64,000 nt of DNA from Bettongia penicillata ogilbyi (GCA_023548195.1 JAJHZJ010000270.1:744001-808000), one strand, 5' to 3'; shown: positions 32,047-44,102, counted from the first letter of the stretch. Program-made: numbers and translations. Notes: generated by a model from the sequence alone, not told the origin.

Positions 32047-33261
32047 ATTTGTTACACTGATTTTCTTTTTTTCTTTTTTTATCACAGGATAGGGAGTAGG
32101 CAGAAGAAAAATAACATTTGTAAATTTTTAAAGACTTTTTCTGAAGAAGGCAGCATAGGTAATGATCTCTGAGTTCTTTCTCGCTCTAAATAAATCATGC
32201 TGTGATTTTTCACGAGGGTTTTTGTTTGTACCTTTCAGGACCACAACATATGGTCATCGCTGTGTTCTGGTCTAACAGTATCTTTAGATTTTAATCAGAC
32301 GTGATTTTGAGTCCAAGCCCTGTTAATCATTAGCCGTGTGACCTTCTCTCTCCAAGCCTCAGTTTTCTCAGCTCCACAGTGTCAGTTACTATGAGAAAAT
32401 GGCTTTACAAACATCCTCATCACCATCATCGTCACCATCCTCATCCTCATCCTCATCCTCACCATAGCCTGGTCTCCCACAGTCCCCCCTCAGGTGTAAT
32501 TTCTTATTGTGGTTCAGTTGTTCAGCCATAGCATGCCTCACCCTTCCATCCTCCACCATCTCCTGAAGTCATTGTTTCCATGACACCATCTTCCCATCTC
32601 ATCTTCTGCCATCTCTTCTCCTTTTGCCATCAATCTTTCCCAACACCAGGGTCTTTTCCAATGAATCCTTTCTTGTCATTCTGTGGCCAAAGTACTTTTA
32701 CTTCAGTATTTTATCTTCCGGTGAAGAGTCTGAATTAATTTCTTCCAGTACTGACTTACCTGGGCTCCAGTTCTCCTCCTGCTGGCTCTGTGACCCTGGA
32801 CAAGTACTTAAATTCTTGTGGGCCCCCCTTTCTTCATCTTGAAATAGAAGGCTATGATTTCTGTAGTACCTAACTCATAGAGCAGGATTTTGGGATGTTT
32901 CCCAATATCTTTAATATCTCCAGAAGGATCAAGGGTGCACAAATAGTCAGCCCTCTGCTCCTTTCCCATAATTCGCTCAAGCACAAGGAGTTTTCAGATT
33001 TCCTAATCTCATAGCAATTTTGCTTGATTAACATGCTTGATGCATGCCAATCATTACAGCGATGCCAGTGCTTGGCACGTAGTAAATGCTTAATGAATGC
33101 TCATTCAGTAAATACTTTATTCTTGGTCTGGGACTGTGAATTCATTGTTATGAATGACTCCCGGTGAGGAACATTCCTCTGCCACTGCCAATCAGCAACT
33201 GCTTACCCTCAGCCTCCAACGCTCCTCCCAGCTCTAAATCCCCTGAATGTACAGTCTTTTG
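32046..33261. other. Unassigned intron with short repeats
   Basis: A CATCCT/CATCAC trimer-hexamer run spans 32410-32464. MIR-like text lies at about 32335-32400 and 32775-32860, and an L2 3' end (TTGGCACGTAGTAAATGCTTA) at 33070-33100. Confidence 0.5.
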
Positions 33262-33500
33262 GCAGCTCTCTGGTGCAGTGTGTAAAGGGTTTGACTTGGA
33301 GTCAGAAAGACATGAGTTCAAATCCAGTCTCACACACTTACTAGCTGTGTGACCCTAGGCAAGTCACTTAATCCCATTTACCTCAGTTTCCTTATCTGTA
33401 AAATGATCTGAAATGGGAAATGGCGAACCCCTCTAGTATCTCTGCCTTACCCCAGATGGGATCATGAAGAGTCAGATGTGACTGAAACAACTAAATTATT
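33262..33500 (+). mobile_element. Marsupial-type SINE, sense
   Basis: GAGTTCAAATCCAGTCTCAC, AGCTGTGTGACCCTAGGCAA and GGGATCATGAAGAGTCAGAT mark a near full-length copy. Confidence 0.85.
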
Positions 33501-34574
33501 ATTATTTTTAATGTTATTATAGCATTTCCTGGGATACAGAGTAGAGTGACTTTCCCAAGGTCACACAGGGCAGTATATGTTAGAATCCAGTCTTGACCTC
33601 AAGCATCATCATCTAATCCAGTCCCTACCCAAACACAGATCCTAAGCTCCTCTTATTTCCCAAAATACCCTGAATTTCAAGGAAACGGACAATGGTCAGG
33701 CTGTCATGGGAAAAAGACCTTCCGATAAATGGGAGACTCCTTGGATTTCAAGCCAAAAGGGTTCCTGTAGCCCAGCTCTCCAATTTTACAGATGAGAAAA
33801 CTCAGTTAATTGGTATACATGTCTTATCTCCCCTGCTAGGCTCTAAGCAGCTTCTATGGCAGGGAGACATTTAGATGCTTAATGAGGGTCTGTCTACTGA
33901 ACTCTATTAAGGATTCTGGGCTGTTCCTGTAGTCTGGGGTTTACCTGGGTTGTCTGTTTTCTCCAGATGCCTGTTTGCCCAGCCGGGGCTGGAGCTTCCT
34001 GGTGGGCAGGGATAAAGGAAGCAACCTCTCAGTTACTGGTCCCCTGCTCAGGACGCTGATAAATTATTGCTTAGAGGAATAGACTTTAATACTCACCCAA
34101 AATAATAATTGCTTTCACTTATAGAGAGCTTTTCAGTTCAAAATGAGAATTTGGGGGGTAATTGTGAGGCTAATTAAACCTCAAAAACCCCATCCCTCAG
34201 TAACATAGAAATTCAGATGAGAATTAAGCATTATAGAGAGAAATTTCGGTGGTAATAGCTCATGATAGCTCTTATGAATTTTCCTGGAAAAGAATAATTT
34301 TAAAAGGATATGTCTGGGCTGTATTCTTTCTCCCTCTGATCTAATGGTCTGAACACACCACCTTAATCAGGGGAAGTCTTCAAGTCCTTTTTTTCTTCTG
34401 CCTCTGATGGGAGATGTGATTTGGGGCAAGCTTTTCATCTCATCCTTCTTCATTTCTGTTTCATTTTCCTGATCATGACCTAGGTGGTTTGGGTTTTGTT
34501 AATTCGAGACTTTTAAAGTCCATTAAGGAACAATCTTCCAGTTTCCCATCTCTTTGTTCTCCTTATTTTATATA
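33501..34574. other. Unassigned intron sequence
   Basis: Antisense MIR-like traces lie at 33545-33600 and 33780-33830. 34020-34570 is repeat-free by eye and AT-rich. Confidence 0.4.
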
Positions 34575-34955
34575 TTAGCTTACATCACTGTGGAATATTA
34601 TTATGCCTCAAGAAATGATCCACTTGAGAAATTGAGAGAACTTCGAAAGATGTAGGAACCCTGGAAAGGGGTAAACTAAAGGAGATGGAACAAGTACGCA
34701 CAGTGTCTACAATGATATCAGTAGGAACCATTAAAATCTAGCTTAATTCATGTAACTGTAATGAAACGTCTTGACCCTGGAGGAGAGATGAGGAAATGGG
34801 CCACCCATGCTTTGTTTGAGAGGTGGGGGACCACAGGTGTAGAATGTCGAATATGCTGTCAGATACAGTGGGTTTTCTTTATTACAAGGGGAGGTTCCCC
34901 GGAGTTGGGTGTGAAGAAGGCAACTACCCAGAAATTACCATGAAGTAAAAACAAT
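34575..34955 (+). repeat. L1-like LINE 3'-end fragment, sense
   Basis: GTGGAATATTATTATGCCTC, AATGAAACGTCTTGACCCTG, GGAGGAGAGATGAGGAAATG and GAGGTGGGGGACCACAGGTG are in the order of a marsupial-type LINE 3' end. It abuts the next SINE. Confidence 0.65.
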
Positions 34956-34957
34956 AG

Positions 34958-35195
34958 AGGACAAGTAGGCTGGGCTTGAAATCAGGAAGATTCCTCTTCC
35001 AGAGTTCAAAATTAACCTCAGACATTTCTTAGCTGAGTGACACTGGGTGAGTCACTTAACTCTATTGGCCTCAGTTCCTCATGTGTAAAATGAGCTAGAG
35101 AAGAAATGGCAAACCACTCCAGTATCTCTGCCAAGAAAACCCCAGATGGGTCACAAAGAGTCAGACATGACTCAGGCAACTCAATAGCAATTCTA
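34958..35195 (+). mobile_element. Marsupial-type SINE, sense
   Basis: CCTCAGACATTTCTTAGCTG, GGCAAACCACTCCAGTATCT and AAGAGTCAGACATGACTCAG define the copy. Confidence 0.85.
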
Positions 35196-35344
35196 TCTCT
35201 TCCATATTTTTTTCCTCTTTTCTTTGTATTTTACACACAGTGCCTAACACATAGTGGTTGCTTAAATAGAGGGCTATTGGAAATTGAATATATATTACAG
35301 AGAAGTTGTTAATCTGCATCCATGGAGAGAACTGACATGCCAGC

Positions 35345-35600
35345 AGTTTCCTACAGTGGGCGGTGATCATACAAATAATATGAAGCTTTAAGGTTTGCAG
35401 TGCCCTTGTTTTACATGCTTTCATGCTCCCTGTAGTATAAAGTATGCAGGTATTATTTTATTATTATAGATGAGGAAACTGAGGCTCAGAGTGGTTCCAT
35501 GATTTACCCACAGTCGCAGATGGTGTAACTGGAAGAATCTGAGTCCAAGTCTTCCTTATTCTAGTTTTTGTAATTTCTTTATTATGCCACCCTGCTTTTC
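35345..35600 (-). repeat. MIR-type SINE, antisense
   Basis: GAAGCTTTAAGGTTTGCAGTG, TGAGGAAACTGAGGCTCAG and GAGTCCAAGTCTTCCTTATTC are in reverse MIR order. Confidence 0.7.
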
Positions 35601-35784
35601 ACTAGTCTTAAGAAAAGAATCTAAATGGTATGCCTTAAATTCGAGTAAACTGAATCAAGAAAAATAGAAGGGCTTGGTGATTAGGAGATGGATACCCTGG
35701 TGAGCTGTTCCTGCTTTGTAGGTTTTAGGAAGGCTGTCTCTAGCAACTTAAACCTCTTATGGATATCTCCTGTCTATCAGATGT

Positions 35785-35920
35785 TGTAGAGCTGTTTTTT
35801 AGTCATTTCTATCTGACTCCAGACCCCTTTTGGGGTTTTCTTGGCAGACATACTGGAGTGGTTTGCCATTTCCTTCTCCAGCCCATTTTACAGATGAGGA
35901 AACTGAGGCAAACAGATGCT
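35785..35920 (-). mobile_element. Marsupial-type SINE, antisense, truncated
   Basis: TTGGGGTTTTCTTGGCAGAC, ACTGGAGTGGTTTGCCATTT and TGAGGAAACTGAGGCAAACA are present. The tRNA-related half is missing. Confidence 0.8.
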
Positions 35921-36009
35921 ATGCCTTATTGGGAAATCCACTAGATGTCATACTTCAGAGAAAGAGATGTGGGGTCCAAGCAGCAAGGAAAGAGTTTTTG
36001 TAGAGATCA

Positions 36010-36680
36010 TATATTAATGAGTTGATTTATCCTGGCTGTCTCGAGACCTTCAGCATCTTTTGCCATAACCACACTAAAAGGTCACATCACTGTGATATCT
36101 GAGTTACATTTAAGATTGTACCAGCCTTCAAGGTAAAAACCAGAGGCATGAAATAAGTAAGCTCTCCGGCATTGTCAGCCTTGCCTGGGGAAACGTTGTT
36201 GTCCAGCAGACCCAGCTAGTTTACAGCAAGTAACTTAACTTTTTTCACCAGTCATGCCAACTGAAGAGCTCTCCAAGGCGCCAAAGCCTGGGAGCCACTC
36301 TCTGGCTCTGTTAATGCTTCCTTTGATTGAATCTGCCTCTGACTCATTATTTACATAGATTGTAAAATAAAGCTTAACTTGACATTATTATACATCAACA
36401 TAGACCAAAATATAGTCAGCAGCTGGACCTTTTCAGTCAGAAACAGACTAAAAAAAAAATGGGGTGGGAGGGAGGAATTGCACATAAGATGTCAGGGAAT
36501 GCTTAATTATATAAAGGTTATGCTTGTATAATTGTCTAAGTGGCTTGATTACAACAGCTGGCAGAAGGAAACTAGATTTCTTTTCCCTTTATGTATCTAT
36601 CTGGAGCATGTCACCTTGAAAGCCATAAGTTGTCTGGATCCTTAATTATTTTTGCCTGGTTTCCTTTCTCCTTCCTTGTT
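36010..36680. other. Repeat-free island, candidate conserved non-coding element
   Basis: No repeat phrase is seen over about 670 bp. It contains an AP-1-like TGACTCAT (about 36341), CAGCTG and several TAATTA-type cores. Function is inferred from composition only. Confidence 0.3.
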
Positions 36681-36739
36681 CTTCCTTAATCCCCCCATGT
36701 CCCTCTCAAAATATGAACAGAAATGTCTGTAGAATCACA

Positions 36740-37365
36740 GATTAAGAGCTAGCAGGAATCTCTGAACTCTCTCAGTTCGTACTTCTTGTTCACGGATGAG
36801 AAAACTGAGGCAGGGTCATACAACTAAATTCAATTCAGTTAGCCTGTATTAAGTAGTCCCTTTATGGAAGACTGTGCCACAGGCAGAAAATACAAAGACA
36901 AAACAGAGATCTCCTTGAAGATCTCACATTAATATAGAGACAGCAGGGTATAAGTGGATTGGGAGCTGACCAGGAAGCCCTGGGTTCAAATTCCATCTTT
37001 GATATATACAGATGTGTGACTAAATCATTTAACCTCCTAGTACTCTAAGAAATTCTCTAGCACTAAACATATCAGATGATGTACTAACCTGCATTGGTAG
37101 AGGGAGCTTCTTCATCCGGGAGTCTCATATAGTAGTGAAATCAATGACCCAGTTCTCTCTCCCTATCCAATGTATCTTTTTCACTAGACTAGGCACTCTT
37201 TCTACTACTTCATGATGAGGGTGTGTGTGCACACACATATATGTATGTCTGTCTGTCTAATCTATACACCCATACAGTTAGCAAGTATCTGAGGCTGAAT
37301 TTGAATTCATGTCTTCCTGATTCCAGGTCCAGCGCTCTATCCACTGTGCCACCCAGATGCCTATA
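36740..37365. repeat. Mosaic of MIR, L2 and SINE fragments
   Basis: 36740-36820 reverse MIR-like; 36835-36920 antisense L2; 36925-37100 sense MIR; 37275-37365 tRNA-related half of an antisense marsupial SINE (CGCTCTATCCACTGTGCCAC). Confidence 0.55.
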
Positions 37366-38724
37366 TAAAATAGGAAGGAGATTCCCTCATAGCTGAGGCA
37401 ATCAGGAAAAACTTGATGCAAAAGATTAAAGTTAAGCTAAATCCTGAAGGAAAAGTGAGATTTTGAAGGGATAATAAAGGAAGGAATACATTCCAGCCAT
37501 TGGGGATGGTCATTCCAAAAGATACAAGGATGGGAAATGGAATATTATATATAAGGCCTTTTTCTCAAAATGTTATGTTTATGTTTATTCTGAACTTAAC
37601 AAACATCAAATAAAATGAGCATTTCCACCGATATTGTAGAACAGGAGGAGGATTGCTCTGAAACCGAGAATATGTAAGAAATATAGTAGTATTCCAATTG
37701 AGTTTTAGTTCATCTGAAAAATTCCATAATCTATGAGACTGAAGTCTAGGGTTTGGTTTTTTTTGTTCTTTGTGGTCACTGTGACCATGTGGGAATATAG
37801 AACACTGTAGAATGTTAGATTTGACATTCGGACCAACAGGGCCCAGATCTCACTGCTGGCACTTACGAGTCAGTACCTTGGTCAAGGTTGCTTAGGAAGT
37901 GAAAGACAAGGTGTCAGCTGCATTAATAGAGGGGACACCTCTACTGGGAGCAGCTGTACCAACAAAATTCCAAATCCCTGATGTATTGATTTGAGGTCAA
38001 CAGTAACTAGGATGCCAAAGACATTGACAGGTATCCTATCCATTTAGTTGAGGAAGAAACTGAGACCTTAGGCTACACAATGAGAAATAATTCCCAGAAA
38101 ATTTTCCTCCCAATTCAACTTTCTTATTGTCAAAGCTTTTCCCTCCTCCTGTGTCTAACTGTTCCATCTGAGCTGAAATGGCTCTAGTACCATGCTCCAG
38201 GGCCAGGCAACTAACTGTCAAAACTCAATTCCTGTGTTTAAAGTAAATAAATTTAGTACCTTTGTGGTCCAGCAAATTCTTACCATTGAGTCACAGCAAG
38301 TGATTGTAATTCTTACAGGATTTTTAAAAATATCTATGGCCTCTTCCCACATGTGCAATCAGTTGGATGATTTTAAGATATATGGATCAGAGTTTCCTTC
38401 CTCGTGTTACTGTTCTGGGGGATGGGAGACATCTGTTGATGGTAGCTCCCCCTTTTTCTGCCTTAGTCCCTGTGGAGAGCAGTTGACATGATACTGTCAT
38501 GTTCTGGGATCCTTCTGAGAAATGTACAAATGAGGTTAATTTGGAGCTACTTAGTGACTGGGTGGCATTTTAAGGCACCTAACTGTCCACTTGAGGCAGC
38601 CAGAATATCCCCATCCAGATATTCCTTTGAAAAATCTCCCCCCTTGTTTGCATAGATAGGGTATTTTTTTGGATAAAACTTTTAAAAACGTATTAGTAAG
38701 AGAGGTGTTTTAGCAAACTGAATA
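37366..38724. other. Antisense L2-like piece, then unassigned intron
   Basis: 37375-37540 resembles the antisense L2 3' body (AATCCTGAAGGAAAAGTGAG, ACATTCCAGCCATTGGGGA). 37541-38724 is not recognised. Confidence 0.4.
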
Positions 38725-39080
38725 GGACAAGATGAGGAGGATCTCAGTTCAGAGCCAACCTCAAGGGGTTACTAGCTGTGTGAGCCTAGGCAGGTCATGT
38801 AATCACTCTGTGCCTCAGTTTCCCTCTCTGTAAAATGAACTGGGAGGGATAAGGCTCTATAGGTTGCAGATCCCTTCCAGCCCTAAAATAGGTGTTCCTA
38901 TAGTCTCAGAGCTAGAGGGGACTTCATAGGACACCTGGTCCAACCTCCTCATCTTACAGGTGAGGAAAATGAGACCCAGGGAGATTATGACTTGCCCAGG
39001 GTCATCTAGGGAGTAAACATCAGAGGTGGCATTTGAACCCAGGGCCTCTGAGTCCAATATCATCCTTTTCACCACAGACG
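38725..39080. repeat. Sense MIR followed by antisense MIR-like element
   Basis: 38725-38880 has GTGTGAGCCTAGGCAGGTCA and TGTGCCTCAGTTTCCCTC. 38900-39080 has AGCTAGAGGGGACTTCATAG, TACAGGTGAGGAAAATGAG and TTGAACCCAGGGCCTCTGAG. Confidence 0.65.
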
Positions 39081-39774
39081 CCTTTTGTGAGGTTTACTCA
39101 GCAGTTCCCAAGCTGTTGTCTGGTGACAAAGTCTCCATATTTTGTTTTGGTTTGTCGTTTTTACCAGATGGATTTCAATCTCCATCAGTTGTAGAAGCCT
39201 TCTTTCTAACAGTTTTTTCTCAGCTCCCAGGACCCAGGGTTCCATTTGTGTCCTCTGCACAGTCCTGGTCACAACCCACTCTATCCTAGTCCATTCCTTT
39301 TCTCCTTCCCATTCCTGTGAGCTTGGCACCCTCTCTCTTCTTCCTTCCAACCAGCCACCATTTTGATGCTTCCTCATAGGATAATCTTTATGCAAGATAA
39401 GGATGTCCAGCCTGGTGATGGCGATGGTCCACTCTCCAGTTCCCCAGCATATTTTAAATAATTTAAAGCTCCCTTATGAACTAAACCCAACATGGTACAT
39501 GGGCAGGAAAACTCACTCTGGGATCAGAGAACCTGGGTACAAACACCCCTTCTGATGTTAACTCTCTGCATGGCCTGATGCATGACAGTTATCCTCAGTT
39601 TCCTCATCTGGAAAATGAGGGGGTTTCACTAAATAATCTCTGAGACTCCTTCCAGCACAACATCTGTGACCCTAAAAACCTTTTCCTCATTCCATCATAA
39701 TAGCCTCTGCCTCACCATTCCTCCTCAAACAAAAGCCCTGCCCAAGGATGTCATGCCCTTTCCCTAGTCTGGAG
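39081..39774. other. Unassigned intron with one MIR
   Basis: 39500-39670 is a sense MIR (TCAGTTTCCTCATCTGGAAA). The rest, including overlapping open frames at 39026-39395, shows no known feature. Confidence 0.45.
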
Positions 39775-39955
39775 ATTCTTAATCTGGAACCCTTGGACTT
39801 GGTTATTAGAGGGAGTTATATATGTATTTGGATCATTATAGTTCAATATATAATTAGTTACCTTTGTAATCCTATGTGTTTTATTTCATACATTTCCAAA
39901 GCATTCTTCTAAGGAGTCCATTGGCTTCACCAGACTGCTAGTTGAGAATCCCTGC
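39775..39955 (-). mobile_element. hAT-like non-autonomous element, reverse copy (tentative)
   Basis: GAGATTCTTAATCTGGAACC at one edge and CACCAGACTGCTAGTTGAGAA at the other parallel 27693-27860 in reverse. Confidence 0.5.
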
Positions 39956-40376
39956 CCTCGGGTGTGAGCTTGGATCTTAGTTACTCCAAAGCTTTTGCAC
40001 TGACCCCCTCCCTGCTTCATTTTAGAGCATCCCAGAAGAGGGTCATGGTAGGTAGACAGGCCGACCAGTAGGCTGGTAGAGAACAGAATGGTTCTGAGAT
40101 CCTCATTCCAGTTATTCCTTTGGATCAAAAATGTCTTTGGGGTGCCATCAGCCTGGTTTTTGTTTGCCATTTGAGGCTCATTAACACCTCTAATTGATGA
40201 GCTGGCAGCCTTGGATAATGGGAGGTCAGTGGTAAGCTAACTAGCCCTTTCTTTAAAGCCTGTGAGTGCCCTCCTGTTTCCTGATGGTTTCTGGCATATT
40301 TGTGTGTTTAATTTCCCCTTTTCTGTAATTTCCTTAGAAGGTGGGGAGGAAAAAAACCACTAGACAGTTATAAACC
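39956..40376. other. Unassigned intron sequence
   Basis: A short local repeat (ACCACTAGACAG twice, about 40357-40384) lies at its end. No gene. Confidence 0.4.
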
Positions 40377-40444
40377 ACTAGACAGAGCTTCTGGGGAATA
40401 GTTCTATACCCTATCCCTGGAATGTCCTCTTTCCCCTTCCTCAG
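40377..40444 (+). repeat. Perfect 68-bp direct repeat, copy 1
   Basis: Identical over 68 bp, read base by base, to 41317-41384. It starts ACTAGACAGAGCTTCTGG and ends CCCCTTCCTCAG. The right flank differs from copy 2. Confidence 0.9.
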
Positions 40445-40639
40445 TGCCCACGTTGTGAAGCCTTTGGGGCATCCACTGATTAAGTCATTTAAAACATATA
40501 ATTAGAGCATTCCAATGTTATGACATGGGTGAAAATCAGATTTCTTTGTCTCAGCAAAGACAAGGACTGGTTTGGGGGCCCTATCCTGGAATTTTGCTTC
40601 CTCCCATGTGTACTTTAGATGTCAGAGATTGTTGATAGA

Positions 40640-41230
40640 AAGCTAGAAGGGACCTTAGAGGCCAGCTAGTCTAATCCAGTTGTTTTGTTTTTTTGTTTTG
40701 TTTTTTTTTTACAAAATGAATATTTTTAATTTTTAAAATGTTTTTAAAATAAACAAAAATCCACTTTCTCTCCCTTATCTCCACCCCAAATTGGAAAACA
40801 AAAAAAAAAACACAATTATTTAAAAAATATACATTGTCAAAACAAATTCTAGCATTGGCTATGTCCAAAAAAGGAATGTTTACTTCTGTATCCCAAGTCC
40901 ACTGCCAAGAAGCAGGTAGCATTCTTCCTCCCGGTCTTCTTCCCCATGGTTGGTCATGGAGTTTATCAGGGTTCTTGAGTCTTTCAGAGTTGGTTTATAC
41001 AGTGTTGATGAAGTTTTATAGATCGTTCTTGCTCTGATTACTTCCCTCCGCATCAGTTCATACAAATCTCCTCAGGCTTCTTTATATTTTATGGAGCTAT
41101 AGTGTGTCCCTATATTCGTATATTTTAACTTGGTTCACGAAACAGATGATGAAACTGAACCCCGGATAAGTGAACTTACCCAGGGTCAAACAAGTAGTGA
41201 TTAGAAGAGCTAGAATTTAAACCTGGGTCT
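40640..41230 (-). repeat. L1-like LINE 3' end, antisense, inserted in a MIR-like element
   Basis: Outer text (AAGGGACCTTAGAGGCCAGC ... CAGATGATGAAACTGAAC) is split. The insert begins with a T-rich run (40678-40710, the reversed poly-A) and ends with CTTCCCTCCGCATCAGTTCA and TTCTTTATATTTTATGG. Confidence 0.65.
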
Positions 41231-41316
41231 TCTGAAACAGTCAGCTAGTCTGGCAGCCACAATACAGAGGTACTCTAGGTGGAAAAGGAGAATGTTGTCC
41301 TTTTTGTAAAGAAGAA

Positions 41317-41384
41317 ACTAGACAGAGCTTCTGGGGAATAGTTCTATACCCTATCCCTGGAATGTCCTCTTTCCCCTTCCTCAG
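41317..41384 (+). repeat. Perfect 68-bp direct repeat, copy 2
   Basis: The second copy lies 940 bp downstream of the first. It continues into L2-like text (GAATTCCTTTAAAGATTATTG, CACCTACTCCAGGCTACC), so its second half is probably in the original context. Confidence 0.9.
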
Positions 41385-41715
41385 CCATTGAATTCCTTTA
41401 AAGATTATTGCCTATGCCACCTACTCCAGGCTACCTTCCTTTATCACACAGAAGGGATTAGAATTGCTCTTCTTGGCCACAGAGGGCAGAGCTGGGAGCA
41501 GTGGTGTGGGAGACAGGGAAGCCATTTTTGACTCTGCGTAGTAGAGCTACCCAAAAGTGGAATGGGATTGCCTTGGGAGAGGGTGGATTTCATATCCCTA
41601 GCTGCACAGAAGAAGAACCTGAATGATCCCTTGTCAGTGATGGTGGAGGAGGGCATACTCATCCAGGCTTGGATTGCACTAGATGGCCACTTGAGATTCT
41701 GGGATTCTGACTCAT
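41385..41715 (+). repeat. L2 fragment then L3/CR1 3' end, sense
   Basis: 41385-41440 is L2-like. 41440-41715 has CACAGAGGGCAGAGCTGGGA, CCAAAAGTGGAATGGGATTG and TTGAGATTCTGGGATTCTGA (L3/CR1 sense). Confidence 0.65.
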
Positions 41716-42330
41716 TCAGCAATCTTCCCTCTCAGATCAATGTCCTTTGAATTACATTTTGTGTTTTACACCTTTCTGATGTATTCATGATGTAACATCC
41801 TGTATTATCATTGTCTATATTTGGATCTTATTCCCCTCTTTCAAACTTTGTGCTCAACAAGGGTGGGAAGCAGATCTTATCTACGCTTTGACCACGGTGA
41901 GATAGAAATGAGTGATGTATTTTTGAGTCAGGGGGACCAAGTTCAGATCCAGGCTCAGACTCTTACTCCCTGTATCATCTTGAGCAGGTTACATAATCTG
42001 TCTGGGACTCAGTTTTCTTATTAGGAAGGTCATATGAGACTGTGAATTTAGAGGATTTTGTGTCTAGAAGTTCTGGGTTGAAATTCAGGATGTGGCTCTT
42101 ACTATCTTTGTGCTTTGACTAAGTTATTTAACCTGTAATATATAAAATAAAGAGGTTTCTGCTAGCCACCTTCCACGATCCTCTTTCAGGTCATAATTTC
42201 TGATCCTTTGAGCTCCTCCAGGGTCCAGCACAGTTTTCTTCATTATGGTAGCCCTTAATAAATGTTTTTCTAAAGGAAGGAAGAGAGATGGGGGTAGAGA
42301 GGAAAGAAGCACCACCAGAAAGAGAAATGC
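41716..42330 (+). repeat. MIR-like fragments in otherwise unassigned DNA
   Basis: 41895-42130 contains two partial sense SINE patterns (GTTCAGATCCAGGCTCAGAC, AAATTCAGGATGTGGCTCTT). 42190-42280 resembles an L2 tail. Confidence 0.45.
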
Positions 42331-43131
42331 GGTTTTAGCAGGGAAGATTGTTTTTAACTAAAATTTGTAGCTTGCTTATTTGAAAAAAGAGTGTAGTTGT
42401 TCCCAGGCCAACCCCACATCCCCAGCTATTGCTGCCTCTATCCTGGGCCAGAAGCATCCAGCCTAAGTGAATTCTGTATTCTTTGGGTTGGTCCTGGCAT
42501 CTGCTCAGGGCTTCTAAGTGTCTCCAGGAAAGGTGTGTCTTCTCTCTCTTCCAGAGGCGTTTGGCCACAATTTCCCCAACTGTTGAACACAGACACAGAG
42601 ACCTCTTTGCCTTCTGTGTCTCCATACTTGGCAAGGAAAGTTGCTTCTCATCCATCCTCCTCTCTGTCTCGATCAAGCCCCAAGTTTTAATTTGTGTTAA
42701 AGAATCATATTTAAAAGTAATGCATATTTATGAGAAATTTCAGAATGTAAAGCAATTATATGGCTTGCAATTAAACTCGGAATGGGAATTGAAAGATGAA
42801 TAATTAATTTTCTGTTTGTTTGTAGTACAGTATCTAGGCAAACAGTCAATCAGTGCTTATGTCAATAGTTAGCCCAGGAGAGAAGGTGACACTGGGGATC
42901 TGGGCTTATCATCAGGATTGATGCTTCGAAACCCAACATGAGATAGAAGAAAGATGTCAATGAATCAGTATTTCTGGGGTATTTATTCTATGCCCAGTGC
43001 TCCAGTGCTGTATTAACTTCTATAGGGGATGGGACTACAAGCTGGATTGGAACCCAAGACCTTTAGACCCAAAATCCAGTTCTTCCTAGGATGATAGAGA
43101 ATAGATTTCTGAATATGGAAATATAATAGAT
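42331..43131. other. Unassigned intron, AT-rich candidate element at 42680-42840
   Basis: No repeats are recognised. 42680-42840 contains ATGCATATTTATG, CAATTATATGGCTTGCAATTA and ATAATTAATTTTC, typical of homeobox/POU-rich non-coding elements but not proof of one. Confidence 0.3.
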
Positions 43132-43361
43132 AGGGCAGCAAGGTGGTGCAGTGGATATAACACTGGATTGGAATTAGGAAGACCTGAGTTCAAATCCAAC
43201 TTCAGACACTTACTAGCTGTGTGACTCTGAGCAAGTCACTTACCTTATTTGCCTCAGTTTCCTCATCTCTAAGATGAGCTGCAAACCCCTCCAGTCTCTT
43301 TGCCAGCTTTGGACAGTATGGTCCATGGAGTCACAAAGAGTCGAACATAACTAAACAATAA
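43132..43361 (+). mobile_element. Marsupial-type SINE, sense
   Basis: GGGCAGCAAGGTGGTGCAGT, GAGTTCAAATCCAACTTCAG and GAGTCACAAAGAGTCGAACA give a near full-length copy with the classical 5' start. Confidence 0.9.
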
Positions 43362-44102
43362 AAGTAATAATCCCTATTTTACAGATGAGGAAACTGAGGC
43401 AGGTAGAGGTCAAACAACTTGCCCAGGGTCACACAGCTGGTAAGTTTTGGTGACAGGAGTCAAGTGCAGGTGCCACACACAAGTATTGGAAGTCATGCAG
43501 GGCAAAGCCATCATTTGAATCTCCATCCTCTGACTCCCTTTCCTATGCACTATAGCACTTCTCACCTGCCTCCAGGGGCAGCCCTCTTGTCCCTCTTTCC
43601 TGCTGCCTCTTTGCCACACGTGGCCTGGTTTGTGGAGAGAAGAAACTGTGTCTCCGTCAGGGGCACAGAGTCCTCTGATAACACAAAGATGAGAGGAAGG
43701 ACAAGGCGGTGGAGGGAGTGATTCGGGGCAGGGCACTTGCATTGGCAGAAGATGATCGAATGCCTCAGGGAGCTGCATCCAGGGGAGACCTGGAGTTTTT
43801 AAGGTGTCCTGGAGAATGCCAGAGCCTAAGCAGGCTATATTTGGAAAGTATATTTAAAATGCCATGTGGAACAGAGAGGATGAAGATGGCATATCAAAGA
43901 ACCTGCTCTCTAAAGGTTTTCCAGGTGTAAAATGCAATGATTCCAAAGTCGCAGGTAATAATAAAAATGGGCATTTAATACATTGTTTTTGAAACTTACA
44001 AGGTTCCTCTCACAGATCAGCTTTTTTGAATTTTGTAAGGACAGAGAGTAGTTATTACTGATATCATAATCCCACAGATAAGAGAACTAAGACACTTAGC
44101 TA
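43362..44102. other. Antisense MIR piece, then unassigned intron
   Basis: 43372-43445 has CAGATGAGGAAACTGAGGC and CCCAGGGTCACACAGCTGG. Open frames of 73-122 codons at 43409-43930 overlap on both strands and show no domain. Confidence 0.45.
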
